This document shows, one piece after another, positions 24,306 through 32,346 of a stretch of DNA of 35,327 bases. A program made the position numbers and the translations under genes. Position 1 is the stretch's first letter. Every line of letters starts with the position of its first letter. The notes below the pieces were generated by a model. That model was given only the letters and a program-made list of their open reading frames with translations. It was not told where the DNA came from and searched no databases. The DNA is from a virus, in IMG/VR virus record IMGVR_UViG_3300046467_002355, positions 1 to 35,327 of that record. One strand, written 5' to 3'.

Positions 24306-27300
24306 TTATTTTATTATTAAGATATTCTTCTCTTTGGTATATTTATTACCATTAGTATCTTCGAGTTCTAAACCTATCCTATACTTACCCGTATCTTTAA
24401 ATAAGTAAGTAAGGTATTTACTCTCAAAATATATATTAGAGTCATTAGGATCAGTAGTATTCGTTATCGTCCACTTAGGATTGCCTTTTCCTGATATTTT
24501 ACAATTATCATACACAAACATTATCCATGACATTCGATGTAGTGTCTTTTGATCTATAATAAACTTAGCTGTGTTCCATGTAGGATTACTTGCTGTACTT
24601 TGTCCTGTCCTATAAATTATGCTATCACATCCAGTATGAATGATACCTGTAGGTACATCTGCACAAATACGTTGTCCTACATTATTAACAATGTCCACAT
24701 CTTTAAAATCTCCATATTTGCCGTAATACCTTGCAACGGCTTGTACAAAAATTTGTTGATTTGTAGCATCTAAAACTAAATTGTAAATATATTTATGAAT
24801 GATAGGATCGATACTTAAATTAAGTTGGTCAACAGCCATTCGGAGAGTATCAGTAGATCCATCAAAATAATGCTCTCCTATATTACCATGCATATCTGTT
24901 ATGTCTAAATAAGAATTAGGAACCACTTCTGCAAATTGAAAGAATGCTGGGGTATCTCCGGTTGTTGATGTCATATCCCACCATAAGTGGCAAGTATCAT
25001 CCCAATCTCCTTTATCTAAATTATTCCAGAAATAAGGTCCTCTCCAACTTACATTACCATTATCTTGCCAGTTTAGGATGGTAAAATCTGGGTTAACTCC
25101 TAAACCAAAATTATTAAGGATTGCATTAACCCGATCTAAAGATTCATATAAACTAGCCTCCTCTTCATCCCAAGTAGTTTTAGGTGGAATTGGAAGGTCC
25201 CAATATGCTCCATAAGGTTGCCATGAATATTCACCTTCACTATTCCAAGTGTACTCACACTTTCTTGATTGATACCATCCCAAGAAATCACATTCCCTAC
25301 CTTCTATGCAAATTTCAGATAATTTGACTTTGCTTGAGATGTTATTGTATAAATCATAAAGCCTCATCTCTACAGAATAATTCCCTATCCAAGGTAAGAT
25401 GAGTGGAAGCTTTTCATAATCCTTTAGTGGACCTCTAACGTTAAAATAATATTCTGGTGTTTCATCAGCATCTTTGTAAACGGTCCATTCTATCTCATTA
25501 AAATTACCCCTTAGGATGCTATCCCAGGTGAATAAAAGTGACCCAGGTATCTCTTCTCTTCTAAATTCTGCATTACTTAAAGGGGACCCTTTTACTAAAG
25601 TAGATTTCAAAAGATTAGAAGTGGTACCCCAAATTCTAACAACAGGACCAGTAGTTGTATTAACACTTGTGATATCATAAAATATCCAAGGTATAATAAA
25701 AGATGTCCTTAATGCTTGAAGTTGAACAAATAATGCATTTCTTACAGATGTGGCTGTATCTCCACCTATTGCAGTATATGAGACACCTGTACCTGTATCA
25801 GGATCCGTTATTGAAAAGGTATCTCCAAGTGAAGGATCTACAGGTTCAAAATCAAAGTTGTAAAAAACTCCGTTGTCTAATTGAAACCAAGTAGAATCAA
25901 CATCATCCCAAGTTAAGTTTCCAAAACTGGTATTTTCCAATACTATAGGAGCTCCTACAGGGATGTCTGGTTTATCCGGGAGTCTGTGTGAACTCTCTCC
26001 ATCCACCCAATCTAAAGTATTAATGTTAGGAGCATATCTACTAAAATAAGCAAGATACATATTGGCTAATTCTCCAATCGTATAATCTTCACCATCTGCA
26101 GGTGCTCCTAAAACTCCATAAGGATCTGGACCTATAGGAGGTAATGGGACACCATCACTAGTAGAACAACCGATAACACAAGAACCAACAATACCAGTTC
26201 CTACTATACAACAGTCAGCATAAGGACCTAGAACTAAATTTTGAGGATAAGGGCAAAAGCCTGTACTGCCAGGATAGAGTAAACAGCCTATATCACGCAA
26301 ATCTTGTATTAAATTACACCCTTCTGGAGTATACTTAAAATCAGCATCAATACCAGCCGTTACAGAATTAGCATCATTCCTACTTATGGAATTGGTAACT
26401 TCCTGTAACCCAAAATAATCAGCTTCTCCTATGATATCTTTAATATGAGCATTAAGAGGTAAATACTCGTTTTCTAATTTTCTCTTAAGTCCATATAGTT
26501 TTATTAAAACTTCTTGTAAAGAAAATTCAAATACCTCCTCTGTGATAGGGAGATCGTCCATATCAAAAGTATCAGGCTTTATCTTATTAATTTGATAAAT
26601 GAGGCTAAAGAGACTTGTCTTCCTATACTTTTTATTAGGAAGAGTGATAGACATATCATCATAGTTAACTGTAGGGCTAAATGCCTGAATTTCATTACTC
26701 TGTATGTACATCCCAAACATAGGAGAAGCCTTATCTACATTTTTCCAATATTCTTTTATTGTTAAGTTATCATATCCAAAGAATTTAATAACATTAACGA
26801 GACCCTTATATGACCCTAAGAAGGTATAAATGTTCTGGGCTTCTAACATCATTTCCTTTCTCTTAAGATTGACTTCTTGCCAATCAGGCAAAATTTCATT
26901 GATGTCAGTATCTCTAAAAATTGTTGAATCATTAGCCAAAACCTGATATCCAAAATTTTGACACATAACTCTCAACCTTTCATCTTCTTCGACAGTCTCA
27001 CCGTAAACTGTAAATTCTGCTACTAATTTACCGGTACTCTCATCTCTAATGTAAAGGGTCCTCTTGTAAGTATTTTCATGTGGTGATGAAATAGCAAAAC
27101 TTACCGAAAGAACCTCTGATGTAATAACTGATGTTTCTAGGTAACCTTGAGTATTGTAAAATTGATTAGGGTCATAATCCAAATTTACTTTAATCTCATC
27201 ATAGATTTGTATTGTGGGTTTTGGCGGCTCTTCACAAGGTTCAGCAAAATCAGCAGTGAATTGGAATAGAAATATTTCTGTGGGTGTGGTATCTTTCCAT

Positions 27301-27578
27301 TCTAATAACCAACCGCCTTCTCCTGGTTCACCCGTACCACCTGTAGATGCAGGGCCACCACCTGAAGGTTCAATATCATGAGGAAAACCAAATACCTTTG
27401 TACCTGTATTGGTATCAATGAATTCTTCAAGAATAAAAATTTGCCCAACTTCAAAAAGTCCGGTAGATACTAAGGGCAGATATATGTCACCAACCCACTT
27501 ATCATTAGTTTCATCATAATCAAAGTTGTAATACTTACCGTGCTTATCAAAAAAGTGTAAATGTTGCCAGAGGTTCAC
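24306..27578 (-). CDS. Giant baseplate wedge protein, probably gp7-like
   Basis: This 1090-residue protein is similar in length to T4 gp7 (1032) and follows gp25 and gp6 as gp7 follows gp6 in T4. Residues 247-280 (QNIYTFLGSYKGLVNVIKFF, then YDNLTIKEYW) resemble the T4 gp7 segment YDFYSTKGIEASYKFLFKVL. The C terminus (about 1010-1090) has a PKD/Ig-like pattern, FKDTGKYRIGLELEDTNGNK, and an earlier one lies near 735 (GNYSVEMRLYD). Seven cysteines fall between 421 and 471. The start codon is GTG (27576-27578), five bases after the preceding stop; no ATG lies nearby upstream. Position and length support the call; sequence likeness to gp7 is limited. Confidence 0.6.
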   Translation of the reverse strand: MNLWQHLHFFDKHGKYYNFDYDETNDKWVGDIYLPLVSTGLFEVGQIFILEEFIDTNTGTKVFGFPHDIEPSGGGPASTGGTGEPGEGGWLLEWKDTTPTEIFLFQFTADFAEPCEEPPKPTIQIYDEIKVNLDYDPNQFYNTQGYLETSVITSEVLSVSFAISSPHENTYKRTLYIRDESTGKLVAEFTVYGETVEEDERLRVMCQNFGYQVLANDSTIFRDTDINEILPDWQEVNLKRKEMMLEAQNIYTFLGSYKGLVNVIKFFGYDNLTIKEYWKNVDKASPMFGMYIQSNEIQAFSPTVNYDDMSITLPNKKYRKTSLFSLIYQINKIKPDTFDMDDLPITEEVFEFSLQEVLIKLYGLKRKLENEYLPLNAHIKDIIGEADYFGLQEVTNSISRNDANSVTAGIDADFKYTPEGCNLIQDLRDIGCLLYPGSTGFCPYPQNLVLGPYADCCIVGTGIVGSCVIGCSTSDGVPLPPIGPDPYGVLGAPADGEDYTIGELANMYLAYFSRYAPNINTLDWVDGESSHRLPDKPDIPVGAPIVLENTSFGNLTWDDVDSTWFQLDNGVFYNFDFEPVDPSLGDTFSITDPDTGTGVSYTAIGGDTATSVRNALFVQLQALRTSFIIPWIFYDITSVNTTTGPVVRIWGTTSNLLKSTLVKGSPLSNAEFRREEIPGSLLFTWDSILRGNFNEIEWTVYKDADETPEYYFNVRGPLKDYEKLPLILPWIGNYSVEMRLYDLYNNISSKVKLSEICIEGRECDFLGWYQSRKCEYTWNSEGEYSWQPYGAYWDLPIPPKTTWDEEEASLYESLDRVNAILNNFGLGVNPDFTILNWQDNGNVSWRGPYFWNNLDKGDWDDTCHLWWDMTSTTGDTPAFFQFAEVVPNSYLDITDMHGNIGEHYFDGSTDTLRMAVDQLNLSIDPIIHKYIYNLVLDATNQQIFVQAVARYYGKYGDFKDVDIVNNVGQRICADVPTGIIHTGCDSIIYRTGQSTASNPTWNTAKFIIDQKTLHRMSWIMFVYDNCKISGKGNPKWTITNTTDPNDSNIYFESKYLTYLFKDTGKYRIGLELEDTNGNKYTKEKNILIIK

Positions 27579-27583
27579 TAAGT

Positions 27584-27856
27584 TTAATTTATTTTTTGAT
27601 AGTATTTAGGTACTGCGTAATTATAGTATATCCTCAAGAATTTGACAGTGTTAATATACTTAACCATTATAGGTTGGACATACCTTATCAAAAAGGTAGC
27701 TAAATTAGGATTCCTGAACATATTTTTAGACATTGTCCTTTCAAAAAGCTTTTCTCCATAATCAAAACCTTCATTTTTTAAGTCCCACCAATATACCGTT
27801 GAAAATTGATATAGGCTTGGAAAACCTACTCTTCTATTCTGTCCTTCATCTACCAT
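27584..27856 (-). CDS. Small hypothetical baseplate-cluster protein
   Basis: This 90-residue protein is basic and aromatic: it contains many Tyr, Phe, Trp, Arg and Lys residues, for example FSTVYWWDLKNEGFDYGEKL, and ends VPKYYQKIN. Its ATG overlaps the stop of the gp6-like gene (TAATG), so translation is probably coupled to gp6, and the gp7-like gene starts five bases after its end. That position between two wedge proteins suggests a small wedge component. It is too short for T4 gp53 (196 residues), and I see no family motif. Confidence 0.65.
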   Translation of the reverse strand: MVDEGQNRRVGFPSLYQFSTVYWWDLKNEGFDYGEKLFERTMSKNMFRNPNLATFLIRYVQPIMVKYINTVKFLRIYYNYAVPKYYQKIN

Positions 27857-29727
27857 TAATTATTCTTATTTGTTTGACCGCTTATAGCCTTAAGTGTTGG
27901 GCTCCCTTCTAATCTTCCGGTATTTTGCCCAGCTGAATTTTTACCATCTGCTATAGTAGTACCTCTATTTCTCTTAAGATCATTAAAGTTCTTCTGTTGC
28001 GTTTTGGAATAAAGATCGTTTGGAATAGGAACTTTAAAGAACACATTAAGTGAACCTAATTTCTTTTCATTAGGATAAGGCTCATAATAATTATTATTCC
28101 TATCTTCCCAGCCTCCTCTAATAATGGCCAATTCTTCTGGTTCTATCTTTACATCTCCAAAATCATCTAATCCTAATAAGGGATCCTGTCCAGGTATTAA
28201 GACTATCTTTTTATTTTCTATCAAAACTTGTTGATCTGTTGCTGGGTCAGTTCCATAGACAGGTACAAAATAATAACCATCTCTTATAGCAGCTTCATTT
28301 TGTTCAGATATGAAAAAGACATTAACTGAATCCACACCTTCTACATTTTCAATAATAGAAATAATATCTGATCTTGGTATTCTATCTCTTCTATTAACAT
28401 TTAAAAAATAATCATTCAATTGCTTTTCTATCTCATCATTCATGGTACCCTTATCAAAATTTTCAAAGTATCTTAAAACAATATTTAGAGCATATTTTTG
28501 AATTATGGGATCTTTTATCCTTACTTCGGCAGTAACCACTTGTCTACCACTTTGATTAAGAATTTCCAAGACCATCTCTTTTTCTTCAGAATCTAAACTA
28601 AACTCTTCTTCAGGAATAGTAAAATAGGTCTTGTCACTTGTAAGTTTCTTTTTAATATCAGGTATAAGGAATAAGTATATAATATTATCATCATCCAAAT
28701 ATTGATCATCTTTAGTATTATATGCATTAATGAAAGAAAAGAAATCATACTTACTGAGATAATAAATGTAATTATTAGGATTAGCCAAAACAAAGGACCG
28801 TGATGCATAAGGTGCAATTAATCTGGTAAAATCAGGATCTTCAGTGTTTCCCCCAAATGCTGGAGACCTAAGTACTTGTATTGAAAGAACAGGGTTTAAG
28901 TCTACACCAGCACCAAGATAATCAGTCCCTTCATCAATAAATTTAAAAAGCATTCCCTTTCCACCAATATTTCCTGATGCACCATTTGTTTTAAGATATT
29001 CTACACTAATCACGGATCCTAATGGAGGTGCATAACCAAACTGTGTATTCCCAAAGAAAATATCTAATCCTCCAGCCATCCCGGTTTTAAACATACATTT
29101 TTTCTCATTGTAATTCATATCATACAAAGATTCCACATTATCAAATAATTCTCCATTCACTTTAACCTTAACATAAAATTGATCAGTAGCATTTTCTGTT
29201 GTTAAAGAAAAACTTTGTAATGGACTTCCGGTACCTGCAAATTTCTGTTCTTCTATTTCACCTTGAATTATTTCTACATTAACCCACTCTCTACTAGTTT
29301 TTTGTAACCTAAAGGAAGATGAATCAGCCTTAATAAAATATTGAAGTCCGTTATTTTCTAATTGAAATCGTGTATTATTTTGTATATCTACAAAATCACC
29401 TTCTACTAAATTGGCTGCATCTGAGTTTAATCGCAACTTTATCATCCCTTTAGCTGAAATGCCACGTGTTGGGTTATGACCTGTTAGTCTAGAAAGCCCA
29501 TAAATAGATTCAATGTTTCTAGCCCTTGCTATGTTTAATTCTGTTGAGGCAGCTTCAATGTAAAAGAATATCATCTCCCCCATATTAGAAACGACAGTCA
29601 GAACTTGACCAAATGGTGAAGCTGGTGTAAAAACACTTTTTGCCTGATCATAAGTCTTTTGTAAATATAAAAAGGCATCCTCAAATAATTCGGTTGCTTT
29701 AATTCGTGTGTTACTATAAAATGACAT
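27856..29727 (-). CDS. 6: Baseplate wedge protein gp6-like (baseplate J family)
   Basis: This 623-residue protein matches T4 gp6 in length (660) and position (directly after gp25). The N-terminal 100 residues have the wedge pattern: helical start, then ARARNIESIYGLSRLTGHNP (68-87), where bacterial and phage baseplate J proteins carry a conserved helix, followed by beta strands. The middle and C-terminal parts alternate strands and helices, with an Asn/Gly-rich tail. Gp6 dimers form the inner ring of the baseplate and join neighbouring wedges. The upstream spacer of 16 bp holds the A-rich run AAAAAATAAACC. Confidence 0.82.
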   Translation of the reverse strand: MSFYSNTRIKATELFEDAFLYLQKTYDQAKSVFTPASPFGQVLTVVSNMGEMIFFYIEAASTELNIARARNIESIYGLSRLTGHNPTRGISAKGMIKLRLNSDAANLVEGDFVDIQNNTRFQLENNGLQYFIKADSSSFRLQKTSREWVNVEIIQGEIEEQKFAGTGSPLQSFSLTTENATDQFYVKVKVNGELFDNVESLYDMNYNEKKCMFKTGMAGGLDIFFGNTQFGYAPPLGSVISVEYLKTNGASGNIGGKGMLFKFIDEGTDYLGAGVDLNPVLSIQVLRSPAFGGNTEDPDFTRLIAPYASRSFVLANPNNYIYYLSKYDFFSFINAYNTKDDQYLDDDNIIYLFLIPDIKKKLTSDKTYFTIPEEEFSLDSEEKEMVLEILNQSGRQVVTAEVRIKDPIIQKYALNIVLRYFENFDKGTMNDEIEKQLNDYFLNVNRRDRIPRSDIISIIENVEGVDSVNVFFISEQNEAAIRDGYYFVPVYGTDPATDQQVLIENKKIVLIPGQDPLLGLDDFGDVKIEPEELAIIRGGWEDRNNNYYEPYPNEKKLGSLNVFFKVPIPNDLYSKTQQKNFNDLKRNRGTTIADGKNSAGQNTGRLEGSPTLKAISGQTNKNN

Positions 29728-29743
29728 TCACTCGGTTTATTTT

Positions 29744-30112
29744 TTAATAAAGGACTCCTACTACCCTTCTATCATTTACAAATATATCAATATAACATCC
29801 ATTCCTTGTCGGGGTTTGGAAATATTGTACTTGTACGTCTACAGCAAATCCATCACCACCTGTTAAACAATATTCTACTATTTGATTTCCTACTGTATCT
29901 CTAATCATATCTTCATTACTTGTAAGAGAGAAGATTAAGTCATCTAAGTTAGCACCAAAATTAGGGGCACCCAAAACTTCTGTTTTTCGTGTAAAAAGAA
30001 TTTGATCAATCTTAATGATAAGATCATCTAAGGCATCATCTACTTCTAAGCGTGAAGCTTGGTAGTTAGGTGCATCTATGTCACGACTATAAAAATCTCG
30101 AATTGCTGGCAT
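29744..30112 (-). CDS. 25: Baseplate wedge protein gp25
   Basis: This 122-residue protein (T4 gp25 is 132) belongs to the GPW/gp25 family, found in all contractile tails and type VI secretion. The conserved motif is TRKTEVLGAPNFGANLDDLI (41-60), equivalent to the family pattern in which an Arg-rich turn precedes a Gly-containing loop and a short helix. Gp25 sits in the wedge core with gp6 and gp53 and helps initiate sheath polymerisation. The gene is directly upstream of gp6, the usual order. AGGA seven bases before ATG is a weak Shine-Dalgarno sequence, one of the few in the window. Confidence 0.9.
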   Translation of the reverse strand: MPAIRDFYSRDIDAPNYQASRLEVDDALDDLIIKIDQILFTRKTEVLGAPNFGANLDDLIFSLTSNEDMIRDTVGNQIVEYCLTGGDGFAVDVQVQYFQTPTRNGCYIDIFVNDRRVVGVLY

Positions 30113-30122
30113 TAATCCTATA

Positions 30123-30137
30123 TTTTATTATATATTC
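30123..30137 (-). promoter_or_regulatory. Candidate phage promoter motif GAATATATAATAAAA
   Basis: The motif lies in the 46-bp gap upstream of gp25, 11 bp before its ATG. Its first 14 bases equal the motif before gp32. If it is a -10 element the transcript would have a leader of only a few bases, so it may belong to a late class with short leaders; alternatively it is merely part of the AT-rich spacer. Confidence 0.4.
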
Positions 30138-30158
30138 TAGAAACATGAGGAACTGATA

Positions 30159-30998
30159 TTATCCAGTAAAGAAATAATCAACACCCTCATCTCCTTTGAT
30201 TTCTTCGACCACAGCCGCTAATTCTTCAGTACCTTCATTCATCACTAAATCATAATTAATAGTAATGTTTCCTGGTAGATTAAAATTAAATGTACCTAAA
30301 ATTCTGGAAAGTTGTATTTTAGCTTTTGCTATACAATATCGGATAAATGCTTCATCTTCATAAAGATCACAATCAGGGATGGTAGTGAAAACTTGAAAAA
30401 TAACAGAATTATCAGGTAATTGACCAGTAAATCTAAATTTACGTGTAAGTCTATTGTAAGTATATCCGATTTGAGCCTGTAGAACTTGTCTACTAACATC
30501 AAGGAATTTAGAATTAATAACATAATACATTAAGTTCTCACTTCCTATGCCCGCACCATAAACATCACTATAAATAAATTTGTCTATTGAAAAGTCTGCA
30601 TCTCCATACGAAAAACTATTAGAACCAAACCCACCATCTTCTCCAGAAAAACCTCCTATTTCATAAACAGCATTAACAGCATAAACTCTTTTGGGCATCA
30701 TCACTATTCCTCTAGAATTATCTACATTTTTTTTATTTAGAGGGTCTTCTTCCGTGTCTAATCCATGTCTAAAAGATTGTTTCTTAAAAGTAGATCCTGG
30801 TAAAGCCAAATACATTTCTTCTACACTGTATTCATATATTTTGTAAAAATATTTTCGTGCTCTATCAATTATTCGTGCAAGTTCCTTTTTAGGGACTGTG
30901 AAAGGTATTTGGCATGCTACTGTCAATTCATCATTAATTTCTTGAATTAATTGTTCAAGGCATTTTTGATCTCCCGGATCACAATTAGTTACTGCCAT
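30159..30998 (-). CDS. Structural protein, probable neck/connector type
   Basis: This 279-residue protein has an N-terminal helix pair (KKELARIIDRARKYFYKIYE), a central region with the pattern PKRVYAVNAVYEIGGF, and a C-terminal part with TRKFRFTGQLPDNSVIF, helix IAKAKIQLSRILGTFNF, LPGNITINYD and an end motif GVDYFFTG. This order recalls virion proteins annotated as neck (gp13-type) in marine T4-like phages, but I recall that only loosely. It lies directly upstream of gp25. Two cysteines near the N terminus (Cys6 and Cys13) are unusual here. Virion structural protein is a safe call; neck location is not. Confidence 0.55.
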   Translation of the reverse strand: MAVTNCDPGDQKCLEQLIQEINDELTVACQIPFTVPKKELARIIDRARKYFYKIYEYSVEEMYLALPGSTFKKQSFRHGLDTEEDPLNKKNVDNSRGIVMMPKRVYAVNAVYEIGGFSGEDGGFGSNSFSYGDADFSIDKFIYSDVYGAGIGSENLMYYVINSKFLDVSRQVLQAQIGYTYNRLTRKFRFTGQLPDNSVIFQVFTTIPDCDLYEDEAFIRYCIAKAKIQLSRILGTFNFNLPGNITINYDLVMNEGTEELAAVVEEIKGDEGVDYFFTG

Positions 30999-31001
30999 GT
31001 C

Positions 31002-32330
31002 TTATTTTATTTTTTCAAATTCAATCACATCGGTATCAGAAGAAAGGCGAGCGTGATTAGTTATTTTTCCCTTTCTAAATATTCCGCCTTCCATCTCTCC
31101 GCTAAAAACACCATTTATTCCAGATACAAAGCAATTTTCTGCTGTTACACTTCTATTTACATAGCTATCTTCTATCTTAGATCTTTTTATGACAGAGGAA
31201 CCAAATATATTGCATTCCTTTAGAGAGGAATCATTAAGGTCAGAATTAAAAACATCACATTTAGCAACATTTCCTCTTATCTTGCAATCAACCACATCAA
31301 CATCTCTGAGTTCAAAGCATTGAGGAAGATCAGCATCTTTTAATTGTAACTTCCCAATATCACTATCATAATTTATCCACCCTTCCTTTAAACCGGCCTT
31401 AGTGATTATATCAAATATTTTTTCTCTCATTTTAGGATAAAACATTTCTACAATTTGCTGTGATGAGTTAAGGTCTACCATTAACTTAATATCTGGAAAA
31501 TTATCCTTAAACTTTAAATAAGATTTATATCCCTGTATAACTCCTTTGTGCTTTTCTAAAATTGCATCAAGTGTTTTAATATCCTTTTCTGTATACTTAG
31601 GACTGGTAAGTGATTCATAAAGAGATAGAATAAAATGTTCGGTTAGGTGTAAAATTTTGTAATACTTTTCTTCATAATCCTTTCCACCAAGATATCTAAA
31701 TTCAATATAACCTTTAGGGACCTTTCCAAAATTAACGCCGTAATATTTTTCACTTACGAACATATAATTTTTAGAAAGTGTCTTTTCTGGGGATTGTTGA
31801 TGGAAATTACTTAGAGGAACAATGAACTTAATAGACTTAGCATAAACAGAATTTTTCCTATGTGGAAAATGTTCAAATACCTCATCTTCATTAAAGTTTA
31901 AAACGAACTTCCCAATATCTAATTTAGAAATATTACTTTCAGGCCCTAATTTTTTTCCATCAAAAGAAATACTAACATGAATAGAACACTTATCATTTGT
32001 TGAAGCATGTTCTTTTATCCACTTTAAAGTTTTAGCTAATGTTAATTTAGCTTCGGTAAAAGGAAGGGGACCAGTGACAAGTTCGACCATACCACCTCCG
32101 CCAGAATTATCTGGTTCTAATTTAAAAGTCTTATCGGTTGGAATAAAATCACTATGGGCTTTTTCTTCAATTCGAATCTTTTTTTCTAAAGTTCTAGAGA
32201 GAGTATCTTTAATATCCTCTACATCATTTTTAGAAAAGAATTCAAATTCAAAACCTAGCTTGGAAAAATGGATAGCATTGAGCTGCTCGTTAGAATACAT
32301 ATATAACCTGAATTTTTTTATATATTTCAA
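31002..32330 (-). CDS. Putative amidoligase with C-terminal pentapeptide-like repeat domain
   Basis: This 442-residue frame has the signature of the amidoligase (COOH-NH2 ligase, ATP-grasp/glutamine-synthetase-like) family: GFEFEFF near 26-32 (Glu28, Glu30), LEPDNSGGGGMVELVTGPLP at 71-90 (Asp74, Glu83), CSIHVSISFDG at 115-125 (His118) and IEFRYLGG at 209-216. Residues 335-430 form a different domain with repeating short units (VDCKIRG, KCDVFNSDLNDSSLKECNIF), like pentapeptide or beta-helix repeats. The family joins carboxylates and amines, often on peptides or cell wall. The start is uncertain: TTG at 32330 gives (M)KYIKKF, ATG at 32300 gives MYSNEQ. It lies between S1 and structural genes. 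Confidence 0.6.
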   Translation of the reverse strand: MKYIKKFRLYMYSNEQLNAIHFSKLGFEFEFFSKNDVEDIKDTLSRTLEKKIRIEEKAHSDFIPTDKTFKLEPDNSGGGGMVELVTGPLPFTEAKLTLAKTLKWIKEHASTNDKCSIHVSISFDGKKLGPESNISKLDIGKFVLNFNEDEVFEHFPHRKNSVYAKSIKFIVPLSNFHQQSPEKTLSKNYMFVSEKYYGVNFGKVPKGYIEFRYLGGKDYEEKYYKILHLTEHFILSLYESLTSPKYTEKDIKTLDAILEKHKGVIQGYKSYLKFKDNFPDIKLMVDLNSSQQIVEMFYPKMREKIFDIITKAGLKEGWINYDSDIGKLQLKDADLPQCFELRDVDVVDCKIRGNVAKCDVFNSDLNDSSLKECNIFGSSVIKRSKIEDSYVNRSVTAENCFVSGINGVFSGEMEGGIFRKGKITNHARLSSDTDVIEFEKIK

Positions 32331-32346
32331 TTCAAGTACGGCTCAA

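Noticed and set aside
27584-27856. gp53 wedge protein as identity of the 90-residue protein
   Set aside because: T4 gp53 is about twice as long and I could find no matching motif; only the position between wedge genes supports it.
32313-32328. GAAATATATAAAAAAA as a fourth copy of the promoter-like motif
   Set aside because: If the amidoligase-like gene starts at the TTG 32330, this string encodes KYIKKF, a plausible N-terminal tag. It is therefore ambiguous and not listed as a promoter.
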